Below are positions 1-8,020 of a DNA stretch of 64,000 bases, piece by piece; position 1 is the stretch's first letter; each line of letters opens with the position of its first letter. Origin of the DNA: Planctomycetota bacterium (GTDB lineage: Bacteria; Planctomycetota; GCA-002687715; DRQF01); contig JACKGY010000006.1 of assembly GCA_020639295.1 (NCBI GenBank), positions 310,001 through 374,000 on the forward strand, given 5' to 3'. The position numbers and the translations under genes were made by a program. The notes under the pieces were generated by a model, which saw only the letters and a program-made list of their open reading frames with translations, did not search any database and had not been told where the DNA came from.

Positions 1-1566
1 GAGCTGGAGCGCATCCTGGCCCATCGGCGCATCGTCGCCGAACCGGTGGGCCGACTCGGGCGAGCCTGGCGTTTCGCCGGACGCAATCGAGCGCTGTCCC
101 TGCTCATCTTCGTGGCCCTGGCCGCCGGGCTCGCCGCCGGCGTGCTGGCCCTGCGCGCGGCCGGCGAGGAGGCGCGCCTGCGGGCCCGACGCGCCGACCT
201 GGCGCGCGCCGAGGCGCGGAGCGGCGGCGCCCGCGCCGCCCTGCTGGTCACGCAGCTCGCCGGAGTCGAGGACCGCCGGCGCGAGCTGATCGCCGGGCCG
301 GACGACCAGGATCGCCGCGCCGAGCTGGTCCGGCTCGAGGTGCGCCGCCGCCGGCTGGAGGCCGAGATCGCCAGCCTGCGCCGCCGCGCGCTCGCCGCCA
401 GCGATCTCGCCCTGGCCTACGCCGGTCGCGAGGAGGACCGGCGCCGGAGTCGCGACCTGGCGGCGGCCCTCGCCCCGGGCGCGCCCGCGTCGGGGCGTCT
501 GAGCCTGCGGAGCGAACCGGCCGGCGCGACCGTGACCTGCCGCGACTGGATCGACGATGGCGCGGGTCCATTGCGGCTCGGGCCGGCGCGCCTGCTCGGC
601 CGGACGCCGCTCGAGGCGATCACGCTGCCGGCCGGCAGCGCGCTGCTCCTGGTCGAGAAGGAGGGCTACCGGCCGCAGCGCTACCCGATCCTGATCGAGC
701 CGGGCGAGCACTGGGGTTCGACCGCCTTCCAGGGCGGTCGCTTCGCCGACCGGGACTGGACCCTGCGCCTCCGTCCGGCCGCCGCGGCCGAGGACGATGA
801 CTGGCTCCTGGTTCCGGCGGGGCCCTACCTGGCCACGACCCCGGAACGCTGGCCCGGTCGGGAGGCGCCGCTGGCCTGGCGCTGGCTCGACGACTTCGAG
901 ATCGCGCGCCGCGAGGCCAGCTTCGCCCCGCTCGTGGAGCTGCTCCGCGTCCCGGATCTGCAGCGCATCCTCCGCCGCGATCTGGCGACGATGGGCGACT
1001 CGATCTTCCTGCCGGTCTCGAGCCTCGCCGGCGGTCGCCTCGGCCATCGCCTGGTGGTCGATCCCGACCGGGGCGAGATCCGGGCCGGAGAGGGTCAGCC
1101 GCCGCTCGAGGAACTCGAGCGGCTCCCGGCCTGCGGTTTGGGCTTCGTCGCCGCCGACAACGTCGCCGGCTTCCTCGCCCAGGTCCGCGGCGAGGACATC
1201 CTCCTGCCCTCGGCCGCGGAGTGGGAGAAGGCGGCCCGCGGGGTCGACGGTCGCCCCTACCCCTGGGGCTCCGGCTTCGCCTGGTCCCTGGTGGCCGCCC
1301 GGCGCGGCCTCGAGCGGCCGCTCGGCCCCGGCGCGGTCAGCCTGCCCGCGGGCTCGCGGCCGGCGGACGAGAGTCCCTACGGCTGCCTCGACCTGGCCGG
1401 CAACGTCCGCGAGTGGTGCCGGGACGGTCCCGCCGGCGGGGGCCACTGGAATCTGGGCGGCGCGTTGTCGGACCTCGATCCCCTCGACTTCCTGGCCTGG
1501 CCGCGCCAGGTCGGCGCCGCCGGCGACCGCGGCGACTTCTGCGGCCTGCGCCTGGTCCGGCACTGA
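1..1566 (+). CDS. C-terminal part of kinase-type membrane protein with PEGA and FGE-sulfatase domains (5' truncated)
   Basis: The reading frame is open from base 1, so the gene starts before the window. Numbering codons from base 1, residues 1-30 resemble the juxtamembrane linker of planctomycete Ser/Thr kinases, followed by a membrane helix at about 31-52. Residues 55-135 are a charged, Arg/Glu-rich coiled-coil. A PEGA domain follows at about 165-237 (RSEPAGATV, LLGRTPLE, EKEGYRPQRYPI). An FGE-sulfatase (SUMF1-like) domain fills 266-521 (LLVPAGPYL, LPSAAEWEKAARG, YPWGSGF, DLAGNVREWC, CGLRLVR). PEGA and FGE domains are common extracytoplasmic sensor parts of such kinases. The kinase domain itself is not visible, so that identity is inferred. 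The FGE domain is more likely a binding module than a formylglycine-generating enzyme. Confidence 0.8.
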   Translation, partial: ELERILAHRRIVAEPVGRLGRAWRFAGRNRALSLLIFVALAAGLAAGVLALRAAGEEARLRARRADLARAEARSGGARAALLVTQLAGVEDRRRELIAGPDDQDRRAELVRLEVRRRRLEAEIASLRRRALAASDLALAYAGREEDRRRSRDLAAALAPGAPASGRLSLRSEPAGATVTCRDWIDDGAGPLRLGPARLLGRTPLEAITLPAGSALLLVEKEGYRPQRYPILIEPGEHWGSTAFQGGRFADRDWTLRLRPAAAAEDDDWLLVPAGPYLATTPERWPGREAPLAWRWLDDFEIARREASFAPLVELLRVPDLQRILRRDLATMGDSIFLPVSSLAGGRLGHRLVVDPDRGEIRAGEGQPPLEELERLPACGLGFVAADNVAGFLAQVRGEDILLPSAAEWEKAARGVDGRPYPWGSGFAWSLVAARRGLERPLGPGAVSLPAGSRPADESPYGCLDLAGNVREWCRDGPAGGGHWNLGGALSDLDPLDFLAWPRQVGAAGDRGDFCGLRLVRH

Positions 1567-1688
1567 ATCCCGCGGCTCCCGCGCGCCGTCCGTCCGGACC
1601 ACCGCCGGACCGCGTTCAAGGCCGGTCGAGCCGGCGGTCGATGAAGGGAAGGGGCCATTCCGCCCCGGGCGCTGACCAGGAGAAGGCG

Positions 1689-2291
1689 GTGATTCGCTGC
1701 AAAGGCTTCGGACTGATCGACTTGCTGATCTTCGTGGCGGCCGCCACCATCCTGGCGGCCGTGGCCGTGCCCAGCGCCGGCTCGCTCCGTGACGGTCTCG
1801 CCGCCGACCGGATCGTCGATCTCGCCGACGAGATGGCTCGGGCCTGCCACCGCTACCAGCTCGACACCGGCCGCTGCGCCAGCGAGCTGAGCGCCTCGAC
1901 GGACGGGCATTCCTACACCCATCCGCGCCACCACGAGCTGTCGATGCCGCAGCCGCACGCCGGCTGGCACGGCCCCTACCTGGAGGCGCCGCTCCGCCAG
2001 GACGAGAGTCCGCTCGGCGGCCCGGTCTACCTGGTGACCGACCTCGACCTGGCGCCGGCGCGCGGCTTCGCGCTCGCGGGCGAGGAGGGACTCACCGGCG
2101 GCTCCGGTCAGATGCTGATCTTCCACGGGGTGCCGCGACGCCTCGCCGAGCTGGTCGACGCTCGCATCGACGGCAAGAAGGCCGGCGGACCCTGGCAGGC
2201 GCAGGGCCGGGTCGAGTGGATCTCCGAGGGCCAGGGCAGCCTGTGCATCTTCCTGATGAAGTTCGAGCAGACCAGGGGTGACCAGCGATGA
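1689..2291 (+). CDS. Pseudopilin-like protein (type II secretion/pilin fold), 200 aa
   Basis: The GTG start at 1689 is chosen because AGGAG at 1678-1682 sits 6 nt before it and the pilin N-terminus follows within a few residues. The N-terminus CKGFGLIDLLIFVAAATI has the type IV prepilin pattern (Gly, then Phe as the first mature residue, then a hydrophobic helix), with Asp where the conserved Glu5 normally lies. The rest is a small globular domain sharing a core with the next gene (GWxGPYL, GG.V.L, GVP, GRVE, IFL). The stop overlaps the next start by 4 nt (ATGA), so the two are co-translated. It probably needs prepilin peptidase and acts as a minor pseudopilin or an exported anchored protein; no secretion ATPase or secretin is nearby. 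Confidence 0.75.
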   Translation: MIRCKGFGLIDLLIFVAAATILAAVAVPSAGSLRDGLAADRIVDLADEMARACHRYQLDTGRCASELSASTDGHSYTHPRHHELSMPQPHAGWHGPYLEAPLRQDESPLGGPVYLVTDLDLAPARGFALAGEEGLTGGSGQMLIFHGVPRRLAELVDARIDGKKAGGPWQAQGRVEWISEGQGSLCIFLMKFEQTRGDQR

Positions 2292-2878
2292 GCCGCCGTT
2301 TCGAGTCGATGGGAGGCCGCGTCCTCCCCGCCTTCCTGATCGTGACCTCCTTCCTCGCGCTCGTGGTGCTGGTGGCGACGCCGTCCTACGAGAACGTCCT
2401 CGAGGAGGACCGCGCCCTGGCGGTGAAGGATCTGGTGACCCGGGTCGAGGCCGCCTGCCGTCGGCATCATCAGGACACCGGCAAGCTCGCGCTGGAATAC
2501 GCCGCCCGCAACGAGGAAGACAGCTACAACGCCAAACGCTACCACCACCTGGCCACGGCCCAGCTCTATGCCGGCTGGCAGGGCCCCTACCTGGATCTGC
2601 CGCTCAGCCAGGCCGACAACCCCTGGGGCGGGACGGTGGAGCTGCGTGACAACCTCTCGACCCACCCGGCGCTCGGTTTCGAGCTCGCCGGCGGCAAGCT
2701 CGCCCACGAGCGCGGCCAGTATCTGCTCCTCACCGGAGTTCCCGAGGCCTCGGCCCGGATCGTCGAGCGCGTCTTCGACGGGGAACCGGGCGAGTCCTGG
2801 GCGGACAGCGGCCGGGTCGAGTACGTGGTCGACGACGGCGGCACGCTGTCGATCTTCCTGCTCGCGCTCGGCGACTGA
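2288..2878 (+). CDS. Pseudopilin-like paralogue without a recognisable prepilin site, 196 aa
   Basis: It starts at an ATG that overlaps the previous stop (ATGA). An N-terminal hydrophobic helix (VLPAFLIVTSFLALVVLVA) is followed by a globular domain clearly paralogous to the preceding protein: AGWQGPYLDLPL against AGWHGPYLEAPL, then GFELAG, GVPEASARIVERVFDG, GRVEY and SIFLL. The Gly-Phe/Glu5 prepilin signature is absent, so it is probably held by its uncleaved helix rather than processed. It most likely partners the upstream protein. The family is not identified beyond the pilin-like fold, and the function is unknown. Confidence 0.7.
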   Translation: MSRRFESMGGRVLPAFLIVTSFLALVVLVATPSYENVLEEDRALAVKDLVTRVEAACRRHHQDTGKLALEYAARNEEDSYNAKRYHHLATAQLYAGWQGPYLDLPLSQADNPWGGTVELRDNLSTHPALGFELAGGKLAHERGQYLLLTGVPEASARIVERVFDGEPGESWADSGRVEYVVDDGGTLSIFLLALGD

Positions 2879-2893
2879 GGTCGCCGCTGCCCG

Positions 2894-3649
2894 TCAGTCG
2901 TTGATCCGAAAGTAGCGGCGCAGGACCGCGCGCCGCGCCTCGTCGCCGACCACCGCCTCCGCTTCCTGGCGCCCGTTGCGGGTGATCAGGAGTTCCTCGC
3001 CGCGCAGGGTCACGCGCCCGTCCGGCGCGGCGATGCTGCAGATGGTTCCCTGCGTGATCACCGAGTCCGGCGAGCTGGTGTGGTGGCGCCAGCCGGGCAG
3101 GAAGTCCTCGAGCCGGCGCTCGCCGGGCAGGATCCGGTAGAGCGGGGCGAAGCCGAGCGCGCTGCGCTCGTAGCGGGCGAGGATCAGGCCCTCCCCGTCC
3201 TCGATCAGCTTGAAGCGATGACCCCGCTCGCCGATCTCGTCGCGTTCGGCGAGATCGAGCGGGCGCAGGAAACCACGCCCGAAGCCGACGTCCACGAGAC
3301 GTTCGCCCTCGGGCAGACGGACGACGAGGACCATGTGGTCCCAGGGCAGGCCCCAGCTGCCGTCATCCCGGGCCACCCGCGCCTCGCGCATCGACACCGC
3401 GAAGCCCAGCTCGCCCAGGAACCAGTGACAGGCGGCGTTGAGCTCGTAGCAGATGCCGCCACGACGCCGGCGCAGGAGCTTGTCAAGGAAGGCGGCGAGC
3501 TCGAACTCGCCCGGCCGGCCGGCGATGACGTCGAGGTTCTCGAAGGGGACGGTGACCAGGTGACGTTCGTGGATCAGCCCGAGCGCCGCGGCATCGAGGC
3601 CAGGGGCCTCGGCGAGTTCGAGCCGGCGCAGGTAGTCGGTCACGGTCAT
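2894..3649 (-). CDS. Arylamine N-acetyltransferase, 251 aa
   Basis: Transfers acetyl groups from acetyl-CoA to arylamines or hydrazines in the cytoplasm. The catalytic Cys-His-Asp triad of the NAT family is visible: Cys in RRRGGICYELN, His in WDHMVLVV and Asp in LVDVGFGRG. The N-terminal DYLRRLEL and HLVTVPFENLDV are also family hallmarks, and the length is slightly short of the usual 260-280 aa. The ATG at 3649 is preferred over upstream in-frame ATGs because it begins the conserved N-terminus, has GGGAG just upstream, and lies 4 nt after the stop of the preceding gene. It is co-transcribed with that gene. The natural substrate cannot be told from sequence. Confidence 0.9.
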   Translation of the reverse strand: MTVTDYLRRLELAEAPGLDAAALGLIHERHLVTVPFENLDVIAGRPGEFELAAFLDKLLRRRRGGICYELNAACHWFLGELGFAVSMREARVARDDGSWGLPWDHMVLVVRLPEGERLVDVGFGRGFLRPLDLAERDEIGERGHRFKLIEDGEGLILARYERSALGFAPLYRILPGERRLEDFLPGWRHHTSSPDSVITQGTICSIAAPDGRVTLRGEELLITRNGRQEAEAVVGDEARRAVLRRYFRIND

Positions 3650-3653
3650 CGCT

Positions 3654-4277
3654 TCACTCCCTTGGCTCGGACCCGACGAGGTCGGGCCAGTGGTGACGGA
3701 CCGAGGCCGCGCCATGGTAGGCCCCGGCGAGGAGCGCGAAGAGGGTCCGGGGCGGCTCGGGTCTGGCCGGGCCAAGACCGGCCAGCGCGAGGGCGCGCGG
3801 CAGATCGGCGGCCGAGAAGCTCGAGCACTGGAGGATCACGCGCAGGGCGTCGAGCGCGGCTGACTCGGAGGGCGCGGCCTCGACCGCGTCGACCTGGAGG
3901 ACGGCGGCGCGAAACTCCCGGTCGCTCCGGCCGCGGAGGTTGATGCCGAGGGTGATGCGCTGCTCGATCTCCAGCCGGACCCGCGCCGCCGCGCCGACGA
4001 GGTCATCGCGCGGAAGCTCGCGGCGAAGCGTCTCGGAGGTCCAGTAGTGGAACCAGTGGCGACCGGGATCGGCTCGCCGGGCGGCGTCGAGCCAGGCAGC
4101 GAAGAGCCGCCGGCAGGCCTCGTCGAGATCCTCGCCGGCCGCGGCCACGGCGGCGAAGGGCTGCTCCTCGTCACCGCCGAGAATGCGCCGGAACTCGACC
4201 TGGAGCGGCGACGCGGTCGTCGCGCCGGCCAGCAGCAGGGCCCCACCTTCGGCATCGTCCTTCGGCGCTGGTTCCAT
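3654..4277 (-). CDS. Hypothetical protein, 207 aa
   Basis: No recognised family. The product is acidic, Ala/Leu/Glu-rich and predicted mostly helical, with no signal peptide or membrane helix. It contains the segments FHYWTSETLRRELPRDDL and EIEQRITLGINLRGRSDREF. It lies 38 nt after the HDOD-REC-GGDEF gene and 4 nt before the acetyltransferase gene, all on the minus strand, so it is probably part of the same transcript. No function is proposed. Confidence 0.65.
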   Translation of the reverse strand: MEPAPKDDAEGGALLLAGATTASPLQVEFRRILGGDEEQPFAAVAAAGEDLDEACRRLFAAWLDAARRADPGRHWFHYWTSETLRRELPRDDLVGAAARVRLEIEQRITLGINLRGRSDREFRAAVLQVDAVEAAPSESAALDALRVILQCSSFSAADLPRALALAGLGPARPEPPRTLFALLAGAYHGAASVRHHWPDLVGSEPRE

Positions 4278-4315
4278 CGGCTCTCCCGCCCCGCAGGATA
4301 GCCGCGTCTTTGGTT

Positions 4316-6220
4316 TCAGGCCAGCGTCGCCGGCTCGGCCATGCAGACCTGATCGCGGCCGGCACGCTTGGCGGCGTAGACCGCCTCGTCGGCGGCGCGC
4401 AGGAGTTGCTCGTAGCCGGCCTCGTCGGGGAAGACGTCGGCGACGCCGAGGCTGATGGTGACGTGGCCGACGAAGCCGCCGTGACGGACCTCGTTGCCGG
4501 CGACCGCCCGACGCAGCGACTCGGCCAGCTCGCCGGCCTCCTCCGCCGCCTTGCGATCGAGAATGACCAGGAACTCCTCGCCGCCGAGGCGGGCGACCAG
4601 GCCGCGCTTGCCGACCTGCCGCTGCAAGGTGGCGGCGGTCGCCTTCAGCACCTCGTCGCCGGTGTCGTGGCCGTAGTCGTCGTTCACCCTCTTGAAGTGA
4701 TCGATGTCGATCATGATCGCCGAGACCGGCGCGTCGACGTCGTCACGTTCCTGCCAGCAGCGCGAGAACTCGTTCATCGCCGCCCGACGATTGGGCAGCC
4801 CGGTGAGCGGATCGGTGAGCGAGGCCTGCTCGAGCCGGCGGTTCAGCACCGCCTGCTCGCTCATCTGTCGTTCCATGTGCCGGCGATCCTCGTCGAGCTG
4901 GCGCTGCAGCTCGACGATGCGGGCCCCGGCGTTGATGCGGGCGCGGAGGATGCGCGGATCGAAGGGTTTCTGCACGCAGTCGTCGGCACCGGCCTCGAAG
5001 GCGGCGACGATGGCGTCGGGGTCGTCGGCGCCGGTGACCAGCAGGATGTAGAGCTGACGCCCCTCCTCCCAGCGGCGCAGGGCGCGCACCAGGCTGAGGC
5101 CGTCCATGCCCCTCATGTGCAGATCGGTGACCAGGATGTCGGGGCGGCGTTCGAGCGCCCGGGCCAGGGCTTCCTCGCCGTGGCGGGCGGTGATCAGCTC
5201 GAAGCCGGTGGGCTCGAGGGCGTCCTCGAGGAGGCAGAGATCGGCCTGGTTGTCGTCGACCGCGAGGATGCGCAGCCGGTCACTCGCTCGAGCGGCCGGT
5301 GCTTCCGCGGGGCGTCGGCCGGACTCGGAGGTCAGCTCGGCGAAGGATGCGAAGTCGGAGCTGGGCAGCTCGAGAACCCCGGCCCAGTCGCGCCAGGCGG
5401 AGACCACGCCGTCGCAGAAGGTGGTGAAGACCTCGGCCTCCATGACCGCGATGCCACGGGCCTCCTCGAGCTCGCGGAGTTCGCCGCTGTCCACGTCCTG
5501 GCCCTGGATGCAGACCCGGCCGATCGCGCCGGCGATGGTCATGATCCGGGCCAGCTCGCGGATCGCCGGCTTCTCGTCCTCGAGGTCGGGACGACCGCGC
5601 GCCGTGACCGCGACGATGAGATGTCGGGGGATGCCCCAATCGGCCAGGAGCGCGGCGGTGAGCTCGCGATTGTCGATGCCGAACTCCGCCTTCTCGAGCG
5701 CGAGCAGACCTTCGGGCTGGAACGAGTCCTCGTTGGCCAGGATCCGCTCGTAGGTCTCGGGATGGACGCAGGCGAAGGCGAGGCGTCCGATACCGGAGAG
5801 CAGACCGCAGGCGTAGGCGTCGGCGGCGCCGGGATAGTCGAAGAGATCGGCGGTCTCCTGGGCCGCGATGGCGCGGGCCAGGGATTCCGACCAGTAGCGG
5901 GCGAAATCGAAGGTGGCGCAGGTGCCGGCCTTGTAGGTCGAGATCAGCGAGAAACCCAGCGCGACCGAGCGCAGGGTCTTCACCCCGAGGCGCTGGATCG
6001 CCTCGTCGATCGACGAGACCGCGCGGATGCCGGCCTTGGCGCTCGAGTTGCACAGCTTGAGCACCCGCCCGGACAGCGCCGGGTCCGATCGGATGACGCG
6101 GGCGATGTCGGCGACCTCGTAGTCCTCGGCCTCGGTCAGCTTGATGATCGCCATCGCCACGCCGGGAGGCGAGGGCAGGCGTCCGGTGAGCCTCAGTTCG
6201 TCATAGGCGCGGCCAGTCAC
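4316..6220 (-). CDS. HDOD - response regulator receiver - GGDEF diguanylate cyclase, 634 aa
   Basis: A GTG start at 6220 is chosen: GGGGAGG lies 8 nt upstream and the HDOD domain begins directly (RLPSPPGVAMAIIKL). HDOD spans about 10-260 (IRSDPALSGRVLKLCNSS). A receiver domain spans about 315-435, with acidic pair DD, phospho-acceptor Asp366 in ILVTDLHM and Lys418 in QKPFDP. A short coiled coil leads to GGDEF at about 468-634, with an intact RLGGEEF signature at 546-550, so it probably makes c-di-GMP. The inhibitory RxxD site before GGEEF is replaced by GKRG, so product inhibition is probably lost. It follows the Hpt gene by 16 nt; phosphotransfer from that Hpt to this receiver is a natural inference. 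Confidence 0.9.
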   Translation of the reverse strand: MTGRAYDELRLTGRLPSPPGVAMAIIKLTEAEDYEVADIARVIRSDPALSGRVLKLCNSSAKAGIRAVSSIDEAIQRLGVKTLRSVALGFSLISTYKAGTCATFDFARYWSESLARAIAAQETADLFDYPGAADAYACGLLSGIGRLAFACVHPETYERILANEDSFQPEGLLALEKAEFGIDNRELTAALLADWGIPRHLIVAVTARGRPDLEDEKPAIRELARIMTIAGAIGRVCIQGQDVDSGELRELEEARGIAVMEAEVFTTFCDGVVSAWRDWAGVLELPSSDFASFAELTSESGRRPAEAPAARASDRLRILAVDDNQADLCLLEDALEPTGFELITARHGEEALARALERRPDILVTDLHMRGMDGLSLVRALRRWEEGRQLYILLVTGADDPDAIVAAFEAGADDCVQKPFDPRILRARINAGARIVELQRQLDEDRRHMERQMSEQAVLNRRLEQASLTDPLTGLPNRRAAMNEFSRCWQERDDVDAPVSAIMIDIDHFKRVNDDYGHDTGDEVLKATAATLQRQVGKRGLVARLGGEEFLVILDRKAAEEAGELAESLRRAVAGNEVRHGGFVGHVTISLGVADVFPDEAGYEQLLRAADEAVYAAKRAGRDQVCMAEPATLA

Positions 6221-6236
6221 GACGATCGCCTCCCCA

Positions 6237-6599
6237 TCAGGCCTCGAGTTCGCCGAGGCGTACCTGGACCAGTTCCCACTCGGCCAGCAGGGCCCGCAGC
6301 CGCTCCTCCGCGTGTGCCGCGCTGCCGGCACGGGCTTCTTCCTCGAGCGCTCGGCACAGCCCCGACATGACCAGGGCGCCGACGTTGGCGCAGCTCGACT
6401 TCAGGGAGTGGGCGACCCGGCCGATCTCCGCGACCGTGCCCGCGGCGACGGCCACCTCGAGCGCGGCGATCCGCGGCGGCGTGTCGGCCCGGAACAAGCC
6501 GAGCAGCTCACGCAGGAGCTCCTGACCACCGAGTTCGCGGAGTCCGGCGATGACGTTCCCGTCGATCGCCTGCCCCGCGCTGTTGCTGATGGTGACCAT
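6237..6599 (-). CDS. Hpt-domain phosphotransfer protein, 120 aa
   Basis: A stand-alone histidine phosphotransfer domain. The phosphorylatable histidine is His64 in the motif VAHSLKSSCANVGA, inside a helical bundle of typical length. The start at 6599 is supported by AGGAG 8 nt upstream; longer in-frame starts would add an unrelated Arg-rich extension. It sits between an EAL-HDOD gene (17 nt upstream) and the HDOD-REC-GGDEF gene (16 nt downstream), so it probably carries phosphate to the receiver of the latter. No histidine kinase is encoded in the window, so the donor is unknown. Confidence 0.9.
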   Translation of the reverse strand: MVTISNSAGQAIDGNVIAGLRELGGQELLRELLGLFRADTPPRIAALEVAVAAGTVAEIGRVAHSLKSSCANVGALVMSGLCRALEEEARAGSAAHAEERLRALLAEWELVQVRLGELEA

Positions 6600-6616
6600 T
6601 CCCGTGACTCCTGCGG

Positions 6617-7864
6617 TCAGATCTCGAGGACGCGCGCGACCCAGCGGAGCGCGTCGAAATAGGCGGCCTGGAGGATGGCGGAATCGATCTTCTGATCCAG
6701 CCCGGCCCAATCGCCGCGGTCGTAGTGGATGACGTGGTCGAGCACCATGCCGACGTCGCCCTTCTTCTCGTTCAGCGCGTCGACCAGCTCGGGAGCCAGC
6801 GGCAGACGGGCGAGGAGCTGGTCCATGGGCTCGTCGAAGATGGCATCGAGCAGCGAGAACAGACCGGCGGTGAAGTAGACGTCACAGTTCTGCATGCCGC
6901 GCCGTTGCGCGATGCTCTCGGCCATGCGCGCCCGCAGCATGGCGGTGGTCAGCAGCTCGGTCGGCTTGGTGTCGAAGCCGGTGAGGACGATCATGTTGGC
7001 CCAGACCGTCACCAGCCGGCGACCGAGGAGGACCAGGGCGTGATGCACCGAGGTCACCTGGGCGCTGAGGGCGAAGGCCGCCGAGTTGATGTACTTCATC
7101 AACTGATAGGAGAGCTGGGCGTCCTGGCTGATGGCGCGCTCGAGCTGTTCCACGGTGGAGTCGCGGTCGTTCAGGGCGGCGATGAGATCGAGGATGCCGA
7201 CGTGCCCCTGGCGCTCGGTCCGGCCGGCGATGACCTGCGGCCGGCAGAGGAAGTAGCCCTGGAAGTAGTCGAAACCCAGATCGTGGCAGAGCTGGTACTC
7301 CTCGTGGGTCTCGATCTTCTCGGCCAGCATGCGCTTGCCGAGGGCGCGCAGGCGCTGGAAGTGGTCGACGAAGTCCGCGCGACTCATCTCGCGGATGTCG
7401 AGCTTGACGATGTCGGCGAGGGCGATGAAGTCGAGCACCTCGTCGCGGAGCACGAAGTCGTCGAGGACGATGGTGTAGCCGGCGTCCTTCAGCTCGCGGA
7501 CGTGCTCGAGCGTGTTCTCGTCGGCGTCGATGTTCTCGAGGATCTCGGCGATGATCCGGTCGGTCGGAAACAGGTGGACGACCTGCTCCGTGATCGCGCC
7601 GCGCGTGAGGTTGACGAAGGCCGGCTTGCCGCCGGTGACCACGTCGATGCCGATCTCGACGAAGGTGCTGGCCAGCACCTGGGCCGTGGCGCGGTCGCCG
7701 TCACGGAAGTCGGCCGCGTCCGACTGCTGATGACCGCGATAGAGGAGTTCGTAGGCGAAGACCTCGAGCTCGCGATCGAAGATCGGCTGCCGACCCACCA
7801 GGATCGGCTGGTTCTCGACGGCCGTGGACCGGCCGTCGTCGATGTCGCTGCTGTCCTGGTTCAC
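6617..7864 (-). CDS. EAL-HDOD signalling protein (YuxH/CdgJ type), 415 aa
   Basis: An EAL-like domain (about 20-225) is followed by an HDOD domain (about 235-400). The signature region reads VFAYELLYRG instead of a true EAL motif. Phosphodiesterase positions are only partly kept (LDDFVLRDE, VKLDIREM, AEKIETHEEY, GFDYFQGYFLCRP). This matches the catalytically inactive YuxH-type class that acts through protein contacts, such as Vibrio CdgJ in motility. HDOD features include QDAQLSYQLMKYINSAAF and HHALVLLGRRLV. It is first in the signalling operon and has no upstream gene within about 155 nt on its strand. Loss of c-di-GMP hydrolysis is inferred from the motif only. Confidence 0.9.
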   Translation of the reverse strand: MNQDSSDIDDGRSTAVENQPILVGRQPIFDRELEVFAYELLYRGHQQSDAADFRDGDRATAQVLASTFVEIGIDVVTGGKPAFVNLTRGAITEQVVHLFPTDRIIAEILENIDADENTLEHVRELKDAGYTIVLDDFVLRDEVLDFIALADIVKLDIREMSRADFVDHFQRLRALGKRMLAEKIETHEEYQLCHDLGFDYFQGYFLCRPQVIAGRTERQGHVGILDLIAALNDRDSTVEQLERAISQDAQLSYQLMKYINSAAFALSAQVTSVHHALVLLGRRLVTVWANMIVLTGFDTKPTELLTTAMLRARMAESIAQRRGMQNCDVYFTAGLFSLLDAIFDEPMDQLLARLPLAPELVDALNEKKGDVGMVLDHVIHYDRGDWAGLDQKIDSAILQAAYFDALRWVARVLEI

Positions 7865-8020
7865 GGTGTCTCGGGAGCCTCGACTGCCGCCCTGCGGTCC
7901 GATCAGCCGCGATCGGAGCCCTCCCGTTCATCGGCAATCACGAGCGGCCCCCTGCAAGGCAAAGAGAGGATTCGCGAAAAGCGCCAGGGCAGCGGGCGGG
8001 ATTCACCCGACCCCGTCGCC

